A program made the position numbers and the translations under genes. Shown one piece after another: positions 54,863-61,839 of a stretch of 64,000 nt of DNA. Each line of letters opens with the position of its first letter. Position 1 is the stretch's first letter. The notes under the pieces are model-generated. The model worked only from the letters and a program-made list of their open reading frames with translations. It did no database searches and was not told the origin of the DNA. The stretch covers positions 4,216,001 to 4,280,000 of the forward strand of contig OZ245062.1 of NCBI GenBank assembly GCA_965224785.1. Direction: 5' to 3'. The stretch comes from JALSNL01 sp036479585 (lineage in GTDB: Bacteria > Bacteroidota > Ignavibacteria > Ignavibacteriales > Melioribacteraceae).

Positions 54863-55303
54863 TTACTCTTCAAAATTATCAAAGTAAGAATAGTCTTTAA
54901 TTATTTTTCCGTTTTCAAATTCAAAAATTGTACAAATAGGTAATTCAAATTTGGAGCCATCAGGAGCAGTTCCACTTGATACAAATTCTATAATTATATG
55001 GTCTTCTCCAGAAGGATATGTTTCAATTATCTTATCTTTTATATCAGGAAATATTTCACTTAACTCGCTATATTTTTTTGCTATTTCTTCGCGAGTTTGT
55101 TTTACAATTCCTTGCCCTAGTGATGGATCTTTAAATTCGGCAGTTTCGGAATACATTGCCGCCATCTTTTCCCAATTGTGTTTGTTAAAATGATCAAAGT
55201 ATTGATTTACCAGTTCAACATTTTTAGCATTGTTAGTTTTTTGATTTTGCCCACAACTAGAAAATAATGTAGCTACAAAAATTAATATGAAAATCGTTTT
55301 CAT
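54863..55303 (-). CDS. SnoaL/NTF2-like lipoprotein
   Basis: 146 aa. Lipobox FSSC (Cys17). The mature part has the NTF2/SnoaL-like order: helix VELVNQYFDHFNKHNWEKMA, then strands ETAEFKDPSLG, DHIIIEFVSSGTAPDGSKFE, ICTIFEFENGKIIKDYSYFD. These small cone-shaped folds bind small hydrophobic ligands or act as isomerases/cyclases. Catalytic residues cannot be assigned. It lies 10 nt after the VOC gene at 55314 on the same strand. Confidence 0.8.
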   Translation of the reverse strand: MKTIFILIFVATLFSSCGQNQKTNNAKNVELVNQYFDHFNKHNWEKMAAMYSETAEFKDPSLGQGIVKQTREEIAKKYSELSEIFPDIKDKIIETYPSGEDHIIIEFVSSGTAPDGSKFELPICTIFEFENGKIIKDYSYFDNFEE

Positions 55304-55313
55304 AATTCCCTTT

Positions 55314-55682
55314 TTATTTAAGTGAATGAAATGCTACTTTATTTCCTTCGGTATCAAGGAACAATGCAAAGTGACCAAAATCATCTGAGATTTTTGTTTT
55401 GGGTAATAACACTTTTCCTCCGGCTGGTTCAACTCTGGAAAGTGGTTCTGATAAATCTTCCCCTCCGTTAAGAGAAACTAATGAACCCTCGGTTGAAGGC
55501 TTGTAATTTTCACCACAACAAATTGCTCCGCCAACACCTTCTCCTTGCATATTAAAGAAAGCCATTTTAGTATTTTGAATTTCTTCAACGTGCATTTCTC
55601 CACCAGTTATTTTTGTGTAGAAATCTTTTGCTCTTTCAAAATCTGTAACTGGAATTTCGAACCAATTTAAAACGTTTGCCAT
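55314..55682 (-). CDS. VOC/glyoxalase-like protein, copy 1
   Basis: 122 aa. VOC-superfamily pattern with paired beta-alpha-beta-beta-beta modules: NWFEIPVTDFERAKDFYTKI and GHFALFLDTEGNKVAFHS. The metal-ligand positions for glyoxalase-type enzymes (His/Glu) are not clearly kept, so enzyme activity is uncertain. Closely similar to the gene at 55777, sharing long identical stretches such as VTGGEMHVE-like segments. The SnoaL-like gene follows directly. Confidence 0.82.
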   Translation of the reverse strand: MANVLNWFEIPVTDFERAKDFYTKITGGEMHVEEIQNTKMAFFNMQGEGVGGAICCGENYKPSTEGSLVSLNGGEDLSEPLSRVEPAGGKVLLPKTKISDDFGHFALFLDTEGNKVAFHSLK

Positions 55683-55734
55683 TTATATTTCCTATTTATT
55701 TTGTTTTATATTTTTAATGCTAAAATTGATGAAA

Positions 55735-55755
55735 AAGCCTGAGTTAATCAGGCTT
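55735..55755 (-). terminator. Hairpin after the second VOC gene
   Basis: AAGCCTGA (55735-55742), loop GTTAA, TCAGGCTT (55748-55755), perfect 8 bp stem, extended by GATGAA/TTCATC outside. On minus strand, AAAAAG before it gives a T-run. It sits 22 bp beyond the minus-strand VOC gene ending at 55777. Confidence 0.75.
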
Positions 55756-55776
55756 CTTCTTCATCACAATTATAAT

Positions 55777-56145
55777 CTACTTAGGTGAATGGAATGCCAT
55801 TTTATTTCCTTCTGTATCCATAAACATTGCAAAGAAACCTATCTCATCTGTAATTTTAGTTTTCGGTACAATTACTTTTCCACCAGATGTCTCAACTCTA
55901 GAAAGTTGTTCAGTTAAATCTTCTCCACCGTTAAGATAAATTACTGCTCCATCCATAGATGGTGTATAATCAGTTCCGAGAACAATTGCTCCGCCAACCC
56001 CTTCACCTTCCATTGCGAAGAAACCCATTTTATAATCTGAAATTACTTCAACATGCATTTCGCCACCAGTTACTTTTGTGTAGAAATCTTTTGCTCTATC
56101 AAAATCTGTTACGGGAACTTCAAACCAATTAACTACATTTGCCAT
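55777..56145 (-). CDS. VOC/glyoxalase-like protein, copy 2
   Basis: 122 aa, paralogue of 55314-55682 with nearly the same length and order (NWFEVPVTDFDRAKDFYTKV, GFFAMFMDTEGNKMAFHS). A terminator separates the copies, so the upstream gene may be independently transcribed. The ribosome-binding site AAGGAGTACAAA precedes ATG. Tandem duplication is the simplest explanation. Confidence 0.82.
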   Translation of the reverse strand: MANVVNWFEVPVTDFDRAKDFYTKVTGGEMHVEVISDYKMGFFAMEGEGVGGAIVLGTDYTPSMDGAVIYLNGGEDLTEQLSRVETSGGKVIVPKTKITDEIGFFAMFMDTEGNKMAFHSPK

Positions 56146-56184
56146 TTTGTACTCCTTTATATCACGGCGTTTTATCTCGGCATA

Positions 56185-56202
56185 TCCCGAAAGCTTTCGG
56201 GA
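56185..56202. repeat. Perfect 18-bp GC-rich palindrome
   Basis: TCCCGAAAGCTTTCGGGA, continuous palindrome without a loop, inside a GC-rich patch (56165-56235) unlike its AT-rich surroundings. It may be part of a dispersed repeat; no second copy was seen in the window. Confidence 0.55.
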
Positions 56203-56423
56203 GTAGCCGGAAGTCGTTTTTTAGAACGAAGCCGGATTGTTAATTTATAGATTTTTTTGTTTAGCTGTCTGATCAAAACGCTTGATGCAAAAATAACTTT
56301 TTTTTGTAAGAAGTCAATTGCAAATAATAAATAAACGTAAAAGCCTAAATTGTAAACTAATATAATAAAATATAGAAAATTAGTATTATGTAGCATAATA
56401 TAAATCAAAAAACGTAAAAGTCT

Positions 56424-57884
56424 ATGAAGAAAAACGAACAACTATTTTACTTAATAAAATCGTTGAGCAAAGCTGAAAAAAGACATTTTAAAATATTTGC
56501 TGATTCTGAAGATAAAAATAAAAACTATATTCTTCTATTTGATGAGATAGATAAGCAAATTATTTATGATGAAAAAATAATTAAAATGAAATTTAAGAAT
56601 GATACTTTTGTAAAGCAATTACACGTTACAAAAAATTATTTGTCAAATCAAATACTTAAAAGTTTAAGGGTTTATCATTCTAAAAATTCTATTGATACAA
56701 AACTTAATAACTATTTACTTGATGTTGAAATATTATATAAGCGAGAATTATTTGAGCAATGCTTGGTAGTTGTAAAGATAGCTGAAAATTTAGCAAACGA
56801 ATATGAGAAGTTTACCTTATTGGTTGAAATACTAAACTGGAAAAGAAAAGTATTTTTAGCACAAGGTAAATTTAATAACGAAGAGGTAAGTCTTGAGAAA
56901 ATAATATTGAAGCAAGAAACTATTTTGGAAAAAATAATTAACCAAAACAAGTATTGGCTTTTGACATCAAAACTATACGAGGTTTTTGGAGGAGATAAAA
57001 AGACCAGACAAAAATTTATTAAAAATAAATATTTGCAAAATTTTGAACTTGCAGATTCCTTACAATCCAAAATATTGTACTATCATATTCAGTACACGCT
57101 TAGTACAACAAACAATAAAATTCATGAAGCAATTAATTACATTTCAAAATTGATATTGCTTTTAGAAAGTAATCCAAAACAAATTACTGAAGAGTCAAGT
57201 TCTTATATAACTTCGTTAAATAATAAAATAAGTTTACTCCTTTCAACAAAACAGTACAGCGAAATTCCGATCTTGCTTACAAAAGTTAGAATAGTGCCAG
57301 AGAAATATAAACTAAAAAACAAAGATAGAATTTCTGTTAAGCTTATGGTAAGGACTTACAATGTTGAACTGGAAATGTATCGTGATCTTAAAGAGTTTAA
57401 GAAAGCAGAAAACCTAATTGAAGAAATTCAACATTTCATAAGGTTGAATGAAAACCTAGTAACAAATAATTATAAAACACTTTTCTATTATCAGTTTGCA
57501 TATATCTTTTTTATGAGGAACAAATTATCGGAGGCATTGCATTGGACTAATGAATTGTTAAGTGGAAAAATTACTGGTGTACGTGAGGATTTAAAAAGTT
57601 ATGTCCGTTTCCTAAATTTGATGATTCATTTTGAATTGGGAAATACAATTGTTCTAAAATATGCTGTTGATGCAAGTAGAAGATTTCTAAAAAAGAAACG
57701 TAACTTATATGATTTTGAAAAAGTGCTGTTAAAGTTTTTCTCAAAAATTAGTCTTGCAAGAAAAGAAGAACATAAAAAAATGTTTACCGAACTAAGCGAA
57801 AATTTATTTGCCAAAACCGACGAAAGAAAAAAAGCCGATGTATTAGATTATATTGATTTTGATGGGTGGATATTAAGTCATTAA
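56424..57884 (+). CDS. Helical-repeat protein, function unknown
   Basis: 486 aa, nearly all helix with charged repeats. The N-terminus LIKSLSKAEKRHFKIFADSE is typical of a family of long helical proteins common in Bacteroidota-like genomes that I cannot name. Residues about 90-440 have TPR-like amphipathic helix pairs (for example FEQCLVVVKIAENLANEY). No signal or membrane segment. Standalone, divergent from the VOC genes. Confidence 0.62.
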   Translation: MKKNEQLFYLIKSLSKAEKRHFKIFADSEDKNKNYILLFDEIDKQIIYDEKIIKMKFKNDTFVKQLHVTKNYLSNQILKSLRVYHSKNSIDTKLNNYLLDVEILYKRELFEQCLVVVKIAENLANEYEKFTLLVEILNWKRKVFLAQGKFNNEEVSLEKIILKQETILEKIINQNKYWLLTSKLYEVFGGDKKTRQKFIKNKYLQNFELADSLQSKILYYHIQYTLSTTNNKIHEAINYISKLILLLESNPKQITEESSSYITSLNNKISLLLSTKQYSEIPILLTKVRIVPEKYKLKNKDRISVKLMVRTYNVELEMYRDLKEFKKAENLIEEIQHFIRLNENLVTNNYKTLFYYQFAYIFFMRNKLSEALHWTNELLSGKITGVREDLKSYVRFLNLMIHFELGNTIVLKYAVDASRRFLKKKRNLYDFEKVLLKFFSKISLARKEEHKKMFTELSENLFAKTDERKKADVLDYIDFDGWILSH

Positions 57885-57956
57885 ATAAAACAATCATTAT
57901 TTAGTCTTAAGGTAATTGACTTAATTTGATTCTGCAAAAAGGAGCTTCAAAAATAT

Positions 57957-58469
57957 TTAGATAGCTATTAAACCCAAGTTGGTTAATCTAATTGTAAGTG
58001 CTTGAGTACTAACACCAAAATCGTCTGCCATTTCATTAATTTCTTTTCGATCATCAAAAACAATTTTTTCCCTTTTTATGTAAGACAACAACAAATCTTC
58101 AGGTAATAAAAGTTCAGCAGCAAATTTATTTGCTTCACGTTCTTGTTTGTAATTCTGATTATTAGTCCTTTCATCTCTAAATAATATTGTTCCCTTGTCT
58201 ATAAAAAAATCTCCAAAATGTTGTAAAAAATAATGACCAAGCTCATGTGCAATTGTGAAGTTTTGTCTGTTAGGATGATGCTCAGAATTATAACCAATTA
58301 TAATTTTTTCATTTTTCTTATATAAGAATCCTGATGTTTTATCATCAGCATGAATGGATGCTAATGTAATTTTTTCATTTTTAGCAATTTTTTTAAGTGA
58401 AATAGGAAGTGATTTAATGTTGTTTTTCACAAGTATTTTTTCAGCAAGTAATTTTATTCGATTACTCAT
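57957..58469 (-). CDS. ImmA/IrrE-family metallopeptidase
   Basis: 170 aa. Zinc motif FTIAHELGHYFLQH (HExxH) and the third-ligand region EREANKFAAELLLP. The C-terminal part ADDFGVSTQALTIRL is a short helix-turn-helix-like tail usual in this family. Family members cleave a partner repressor in response to stress, inducing mobile elements or defence genes. The 5' end overlaps the upstream HTH gene by 4 bp. Adjacent to the ubiquitin-like operon, so it is a candidate regulator of it. Confidence 0.88.
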   Translation of the reverse strand: MSNRIKLLAEKILVKNNIKSLPISLKKIAKNEKITLASIHADDKTSGFLYKKNEKIIIGYNSEHHPNRQNFTIAHELGHYFLQHFGDFFIDKGTILFRDERTNNQNYKQEREANKFAAELLLPEDLLLSYIKREKIVFDDRKEINEMADDFGVSTQALTIRLTNLGLIAI

Positions 58470-58795
58470 TTTTTCATACCCTTCTTACTTTCTGCCTGTT
58501 CCATTAAATTATTAATTTCTTCTGAACTAACTTTTACATTTGACACAATTTTTTCCTTTGAGTAATCACCCGGGAAAAATTCTGATACATCTTCTTGAAG
58601 AACATTTGCAATATCAAATAATGTATGAATATGAATACGATGTTTTCCCTGTTCAATATTAACAACTGATACTCTAGATAAACCTATCAACCTTCCTAAA
58701 GTTTCTTGAGAAATAAGTGGCTCAGTAGCAACTCTTTTTTTTTTTATGAGTTGTCCGATTCTTTTGTAAAAACCATTTGTATTGTTTTTCCTCAT
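58466..58795 (-). CDS. XRE-family helix-turn-helix regulator
   Basis: 109 aa. HTH_3 domain at about residues 12-70: IGQLIKKKRVATEPLISQET (first helix and turn), LGRLIGLSRVSVVNIEQG and a third helix HTLFDIANVLQ. The C-terminus is charged and could be the cleavage target of the partner peptidase, with which it overlaps by 4 bp. The gene is divergent from the ubiquitin-like operon. The promoter at 58801-58829 places the transcript start at about the ATG itself. Confidence 0.85.
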   Translation of the reverse strand: MRKNNTNGFYKRIGQLIKKKRVATEPLISQETLGRLIGLSRVSVVNIEQGKHRIHIHTLFDIANVLQEDVSEFFPGDYSKEKIVSNVKVSSEEINNLMEQAESKKGMKK

Positions 58796-58800
58796 ATGTT

Positions 58801-58829
58801 AATATAATAAAACTGATAACGAATGTCAA
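58801..58829 (-). promoter_or_regulatory. Strong sigma70-like promoter of the HTH/ImmA pair
   Basis: On minus: TTGACA (58829-58824), 17 bp, TATATT (58806-58801). Only 5 bp separate the -10 from the ATG, so the message would be leaderless or nearly so. Consensus match 6/6 and 5/6. Confidence 0.72.
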
Positions 58830-58982
58830 GAAATATAAACGTGTTTATGACATAAACAAAATTATATATTTAAAATACTTGACAATGAATTCCAAATGTA
58901 GTAAGTTTATTTCGCTTATTAAAAGATATTTAATGTTCTAAACAGTGAGAGTATAAAAATGTAAATAGTATCGAATATAAAA

Positions 58983-59082
58983 TAAAAAACCCGAAGTACT
59001 GGAATACTTCGGGTTAAAATAAAAATGTAGTTTGCTAAAGGTTTGAGCGTCTACATTCTTCAACTTTTCTATAAATTGAATA
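58983..59082 (-). ncRNA. Candidate small RNA between regulator and ubiquitin-like operon
   Basis: Minus strand, about 100 nt. A 5' stem-loop AATGTAG/CTACATT (59051-59057 with 59024-59030) with a 20-nt loop is followed by an A/T spacer and a perfect 11-bp terminator hairpin (59005-59015 with 58988-58998) ending in TTTTTATTTT. A promoter-like TTGACT-17-TAGATT lies at 59087-59115. No coding gene ends at this terminator. Structure is seen; transcription is inferred. Confidence 0.5.
58988..59015 (-). terminator. Orphan intrinsic terminator
   Basis: AACCCGAAGTA (58988-58998), loop CTGGAA, TACTTCGGGTT (59005-59015), perfect 11 bp stem; on minus a T-run follows. It does not end any coding gene. It matches the 3' end of the candidate small RNA. 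Confidence 0.85.
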
Positions 59083-59086
59083 ATCC

Positions 59087-59115
59087 AATCTATAAACCTG
59101 AAGTTTTAAAGTCAA
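59087..59115 (-). promoter_or_regulatory. Possible promoter of the candidate small RNA
   Basis: On minus: TTGACT (59115-59110), 17 bp, TAGATT (59092-59087). Moderate matches. Start would be near 59080. Confidence 0.35.
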
Positions 59116-59239
59116 GCCTATCTAATTTAATTAAACAATGGTACAAGTTCATGGATACTCATAAAAGAAGTCCGTAATAACGAAAGAGAAAAATCATTAT
59201 TAATAAATAATAAAATTCACAAATTAAAAAGGAAATAAA

Positions 59240-59950
59240 ATGATTATAGAAAGTAACGAGATTATTGATATTGAAGAATATTCAAAATCAAACAAGAAAA
59301 TCCCTAAATGTAAAAGATATCGAATAAGAATTGATAGAACAAAATATGTTGTTTCGGTTTCTTCTATGAATGGTAAAGAACTACTTGAGCTGGCTAATAA
59401 AATACCCGGTGAAGAATATGCAATCTACCAAAAACTATGCGGAGGAGTAAGTGATAGAATTAACTTAGATGAAAAGGTTGATTTTAGAACTCCTGGAATT
59501 GAAAGATTTGTTACTTTACCCTTGGATCAAACCGAGGGTAGGGAGAATCTTCGACATATGTTTAATCTATCTGAAAGTGATTTACAGTATTTTTCTAAAA
59601 CCCAACTCAATTGGGAAACTATTATAGAAAATGGGACACATCGATTAGTTATATATGATTATCCAATACCTGCTGGTTTTAACATAAAGAATGCTGATCT
59701 TAATTTAAGATTGGAAGCAAGTTATCCTGATGTACAAATTGATATGGTTTATTTTTATCCTGCACTCAACAGAATGGATAATATTCCAATAAGAGCCTTA
59801 GCAATTGATAATTTTGATGGAAAAATATGGCAAAGATGGTCTCGACATAGAACTGGGAAAAACCCGTGGCGACCAGATGTTGATGATATTTCAACCCACC
59901 TATTGTTGGTCAATGAATGGCTTCGTCTTGAATTAGAAAAAAGGAAATAA
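59240..59950 (+). CDS. Ubiquitin-like domain fused to E2-like domain (Multi_ubiq/Prok-E2_E type)
   Basis: 236 aa with ribosome-binding site AAAAAGGAAATAAA. Residues 26-91 form a ubiquitin-like unit of the multiubiquitin type: RYRIRIDRTKYVV, GKELLELANKIPGEEYAIYQ, INLDEKVDFRTPGIERF. Only one such unit is present. From about residue 95 to the end is an E2-like domain of the Prok-E2_E type: IPAGFNIKNADLNLRLEASY, QIDMVYFYPALNRM and the hallmark FDGKIWQRWSRHR with RPDVDDISTHLLLV. The only cysteines are C24 and C67, both in the ubiquitin-like part; the E2-like half has none. It is the first gene of a three-gene operon, 4 nt before the JAB-E1 gene. Confidence 0.82.
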   Translation: MIIESNEIIDIEEYSKSNKKIPKCKRYRIRIDRTKYVVSVSSMNGKELLELANKIPGEEYAIYQKLCGGVSDRINLDEKVDFRTPGIERFVTLPLDQTEGRENLRHMFNLSESDLQYFSKTQLNWETIIENGTHRLVIYDYPIPAGFNIKNADLNLRLEASYPDVQIDMVYFYPALNRMDNIPIRALAIDNFDGKIWQRWSRHRTGKNPWRPDVDDISTHLLLVNEWLRLELEKRK

Positions 59951-59954
59951 AAGT

Positions 59955-61364
59955 ATGAAGAAATCAATGTGTATTACTGAGAAGCAATACAAACAACTTC
60001 AAAAACATTTGTTTCCAGGTGACCAAAAAGAAGCAATTGCAATACTTCTATGTGGTGTTCATAAGGCTAAAAATAGGGAAAGATTTTTAGTCCACAAAAT
60101 ATTTATGATTCCTTATGAAAAATGTACTGTACGTTCTGCAAGACGAGTACAATGGCAAACGGATGTATTAAAACCAATTTTAGACGAAGCAAGTCAAAAA
60201 AAATTATCGGTATTTAAAATACATAGTCATGACAAACGTTTCAAAGAATTCTCAAAAATTGATAATGTGTCAGATAAAAAACTATTTCCACAAATATATA
60301 CATGGCTTGATTCAAATCAAAATCATGGTAGTCTTATAATGCTTTCTTGCGGAAAATTAATTGGAAGAATTGTTAGAGAAGATGGAAAATTTGTGGAAAT
60401 AGATAGTTTTAGCAAAATTGGTAATGATATAGTCTCTTGGACTACAGCAAATAATAATAAAATTTATGATGACGAGTTTGCTTTACGTCATCGCCAAGCT
60501 TTTGGTGAGGATACTTTTAAAAAACTACATAATTTGAAAATTACTATTGTTGGCTGTTCAGGAACAGGGAGTTTTGTAATTGAACAGCTTGCCAGATTAG
60601 GTGTGGGAGAATTAGTCTTGGTTGATCCAGATGTTGTCGAGTTAAAGAATCTTAACAGAATTATAAATTCAACTTATAATGACGCAATTAAAGGAAAGTC
60701 AAAGGTTTCTGTTTTGAAAAGAGCAATTACTAATATGAACATAGGAACTAAGGTTCAAACCTTTTATTCAAATCTGTTTAATTCTAAAGTTGTTAATGAA
60801 GTTGCTGGATCAGATATAATATTTGGGTGTATGGATTCAATTGATGGACGACATTTATTAAATAGAATCTCAAATATTTACTTAATTCCTTATTTTGATT
60901 TAGGTGTTAAGCTAAAAGCGGATGGAAAAGGTGGAGTAGAACATATTGTTGGTTCTGTCCATTATTTACAACCTGGAATGTCAACTCTATTGAGTCGTGG
61001 ACTGTATAGTCAAAAGAAATTAGAAAGTGCAAATTTAATAAGAACAGATCCAGATGAATATCAAAAAAGATTAAAATCAAAATATATTGATGGCATTGTT
61101 GTAGATAGTCCTGCCGTCATATCGATAAACAATCAAATTTCATCTTTTGCAGTAAATGATTTCTTAGCACGTATTCATTGCTATAGGTATAATAACAATA
61201 GTACGTATGCTATCACTATGTTTAATTTTTGTGATTGGGATTTAATAACTGAATCTGAAGAAAAACTAAATCAAAAAAACACGTTTACCAAATTTATTGG
61301 TCGAGGAGATATGCTTCCATTATTAAATATGTCTGCCTTAAATTCAAGTGAAGGTTCTATATGA
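59955..61364 (+). CDS. JAB metallopeptidase fused to ThiF/E1-like adenylation domain
   Basis: 469 aa. The N-terminal JAB domain (about 1-150) has a complete JAMM motif: E26, H90-S-H92, S100 and D103, spaced H-x-H-x7-S-x2-D. The C-terminal ThiF/E1 fold (about 175-450) has the ATP loop VGCSGTGSF (G200-C-S-G-T-G), D224/D226, NLNR (R235), K248 and D294 in CMDSIDGR. At the usual thioester region it reads LQPGMSTLLSRGLYS, with Ser/Thr where related E1s often have Cys. The JAB part should cleave the ubiquitin-like modifier; the E1 part should adenylate its C-terminus. It overlaps the next gene by 4 bp (ATGA). Confidence 0.9.
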   Translation: MKKSMCITEKQYKQLQKHLFPGDQKEAIAILLCGVHKAKNRERFLVHKIFMIPYEKCTVRSARRVQWQTDVLKPILDEASQKKLSVFKIHSHDKRFKEFSKIDNVSDKKLFPQIYTWLDSNQNHGSLIMLSCGKLIGRIVREDGKFVEIDSFSKIGNDIVSWTTANNNKIYDDEFALRHRQAFGEDTFKKLHNLKITIVGCSGTGSFVIEQLARLGVGELVLVDPDVVELKNLNRIINSTYNDAIKGKSKVSVLKRAITNMNIGTKVQTFYSNLFNSKVVNEVAGSDIIFGCMDSIDGRHLLNRISNIYLIPYFDLGVKLKADGKGGVEHIVGSVHYLQPGMSTLLSRGLYSQKKLESANLIRTDPDEYQKRLKSKYIDGIVVDSPAVISINNQISSFAVNDFLARIHCYRYNNNSTYAITMFNFCDWDLITESEEKLNQKNTFTKFIGRGDMLPLLNMSALNSSEGSI

Positions 61365-61702
61365 AAGTAATTAAAATTTTTTTTATAAAGCTTATTACTC
61401 TTTTAAAAAGGAATTATAAATTTCATGTATATAACGAATTCCCTGAATACTGCAAAAAATATGAAATTAATTTAATTGGAGAGAATGATCAATTTGACTT
61501 CTTATCTATGACGTGCCCGTGTGGATGCAAAGAACAATTAAAATTAAGTTTAGTAAAAAAAGATAAACCTCATTGGGAAGTTATAATTAATAATAAAAAA
61601 ATATCTATTTCCCCCTCAATCTGGAAAAATAAAGGTTGTAAAAGTCATTTCTTTATTAGAAATAGTAAGGTGATTTGGGCTAAAGAGCAATATACACTTT
61701 AA
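61361..61702 (+). CDS. Small Cys/His-rich protein of DUF6527 type
   Basis: 113 aa. Putative metal ligands: C52, C54 and C56 in MTCPCGCKEQL and C93, H96 in KGCKSHFFIR, plus SISPSIW before the second cluster. This matches my recollection of DUF6527, which recurs next to bacterial ubiquitin-like conjugation genes. It may act as a small zinc-bound E3-like or targeting factor; that is inference. The start overlaps the E1-JAB stop. An N-terminal basic stretch (LITLLKRNYK) is unexplained. It ends the operon; the next gene is convergent. Confidence 0.72.
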   Translation: MKVIKIFFIKLITLLKRNYKFHVYNEFPEYCKKYEINLIGENDQFDFLSMTCPCGCKEQLKLSLVKKDKPHWEVIINNKKISISPSIWKNKGCKSHFFIRNSKVIWAKEQYTL

Positions 61703-61839
61703 GAAATTTTACTCTTTTATCGATTACAAAATTATTTTAGTTACAAGTGAAATTCTATTATAGATGGTGAGTTTTTAATTATTTCAAAATAGTTTATATT
61801 AAAGGTAAAATAGTTGGGAATGTTGTTGGTACAATTGTG

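Larger units (their letters stand above)
58796..59239. other. 444-bp divergent intergenic region of the ubiquitin-like locus
   Basis: Contains the regulator's promoter (58801-58829), a minus-strand candidate small RNA with terminator (58983-59082) and its promoter, and AT-rich leader before the operon with the ribosome-binding site AAAAAGGAAATAAA. TTGACA at 58879-58884 on plus lacks a good -10 box. No coding frame of note. Confidence 0.6.

Noticed and set aside
54719..54943. Open frame of 74 codons over the repeat A copy
   Set aside because: It lies on the repeat element and the 3' end of the SnoaL-like gene, has no ribosome-binding site and no recognisable protein.
56185..56202. Palindrome as transcription terminator of the VOC gene or the helical-repeat gene
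   Set aside because: It lies upstream of both starts, has no loop and no T-run.
58879..58907. TTGACA on the plus strand as promoter of the ubiquitin-like operon
   Set aside because: At 16-18 bp spacing the -10 is poor (TAAGTT), and the start would be over 300 nt from the first gene with the candidate small RNA in between.
59240..61702. Thiamine, molybdopterin or siderophore-type sulfur transfer as explanation of the ThiF domain
   Set aside because: The Ubl is fused to an E2-like domain and E1 is fused to a full JAMM JAB; no thi, moa or cysteine-biosynthesis genes are nearby.
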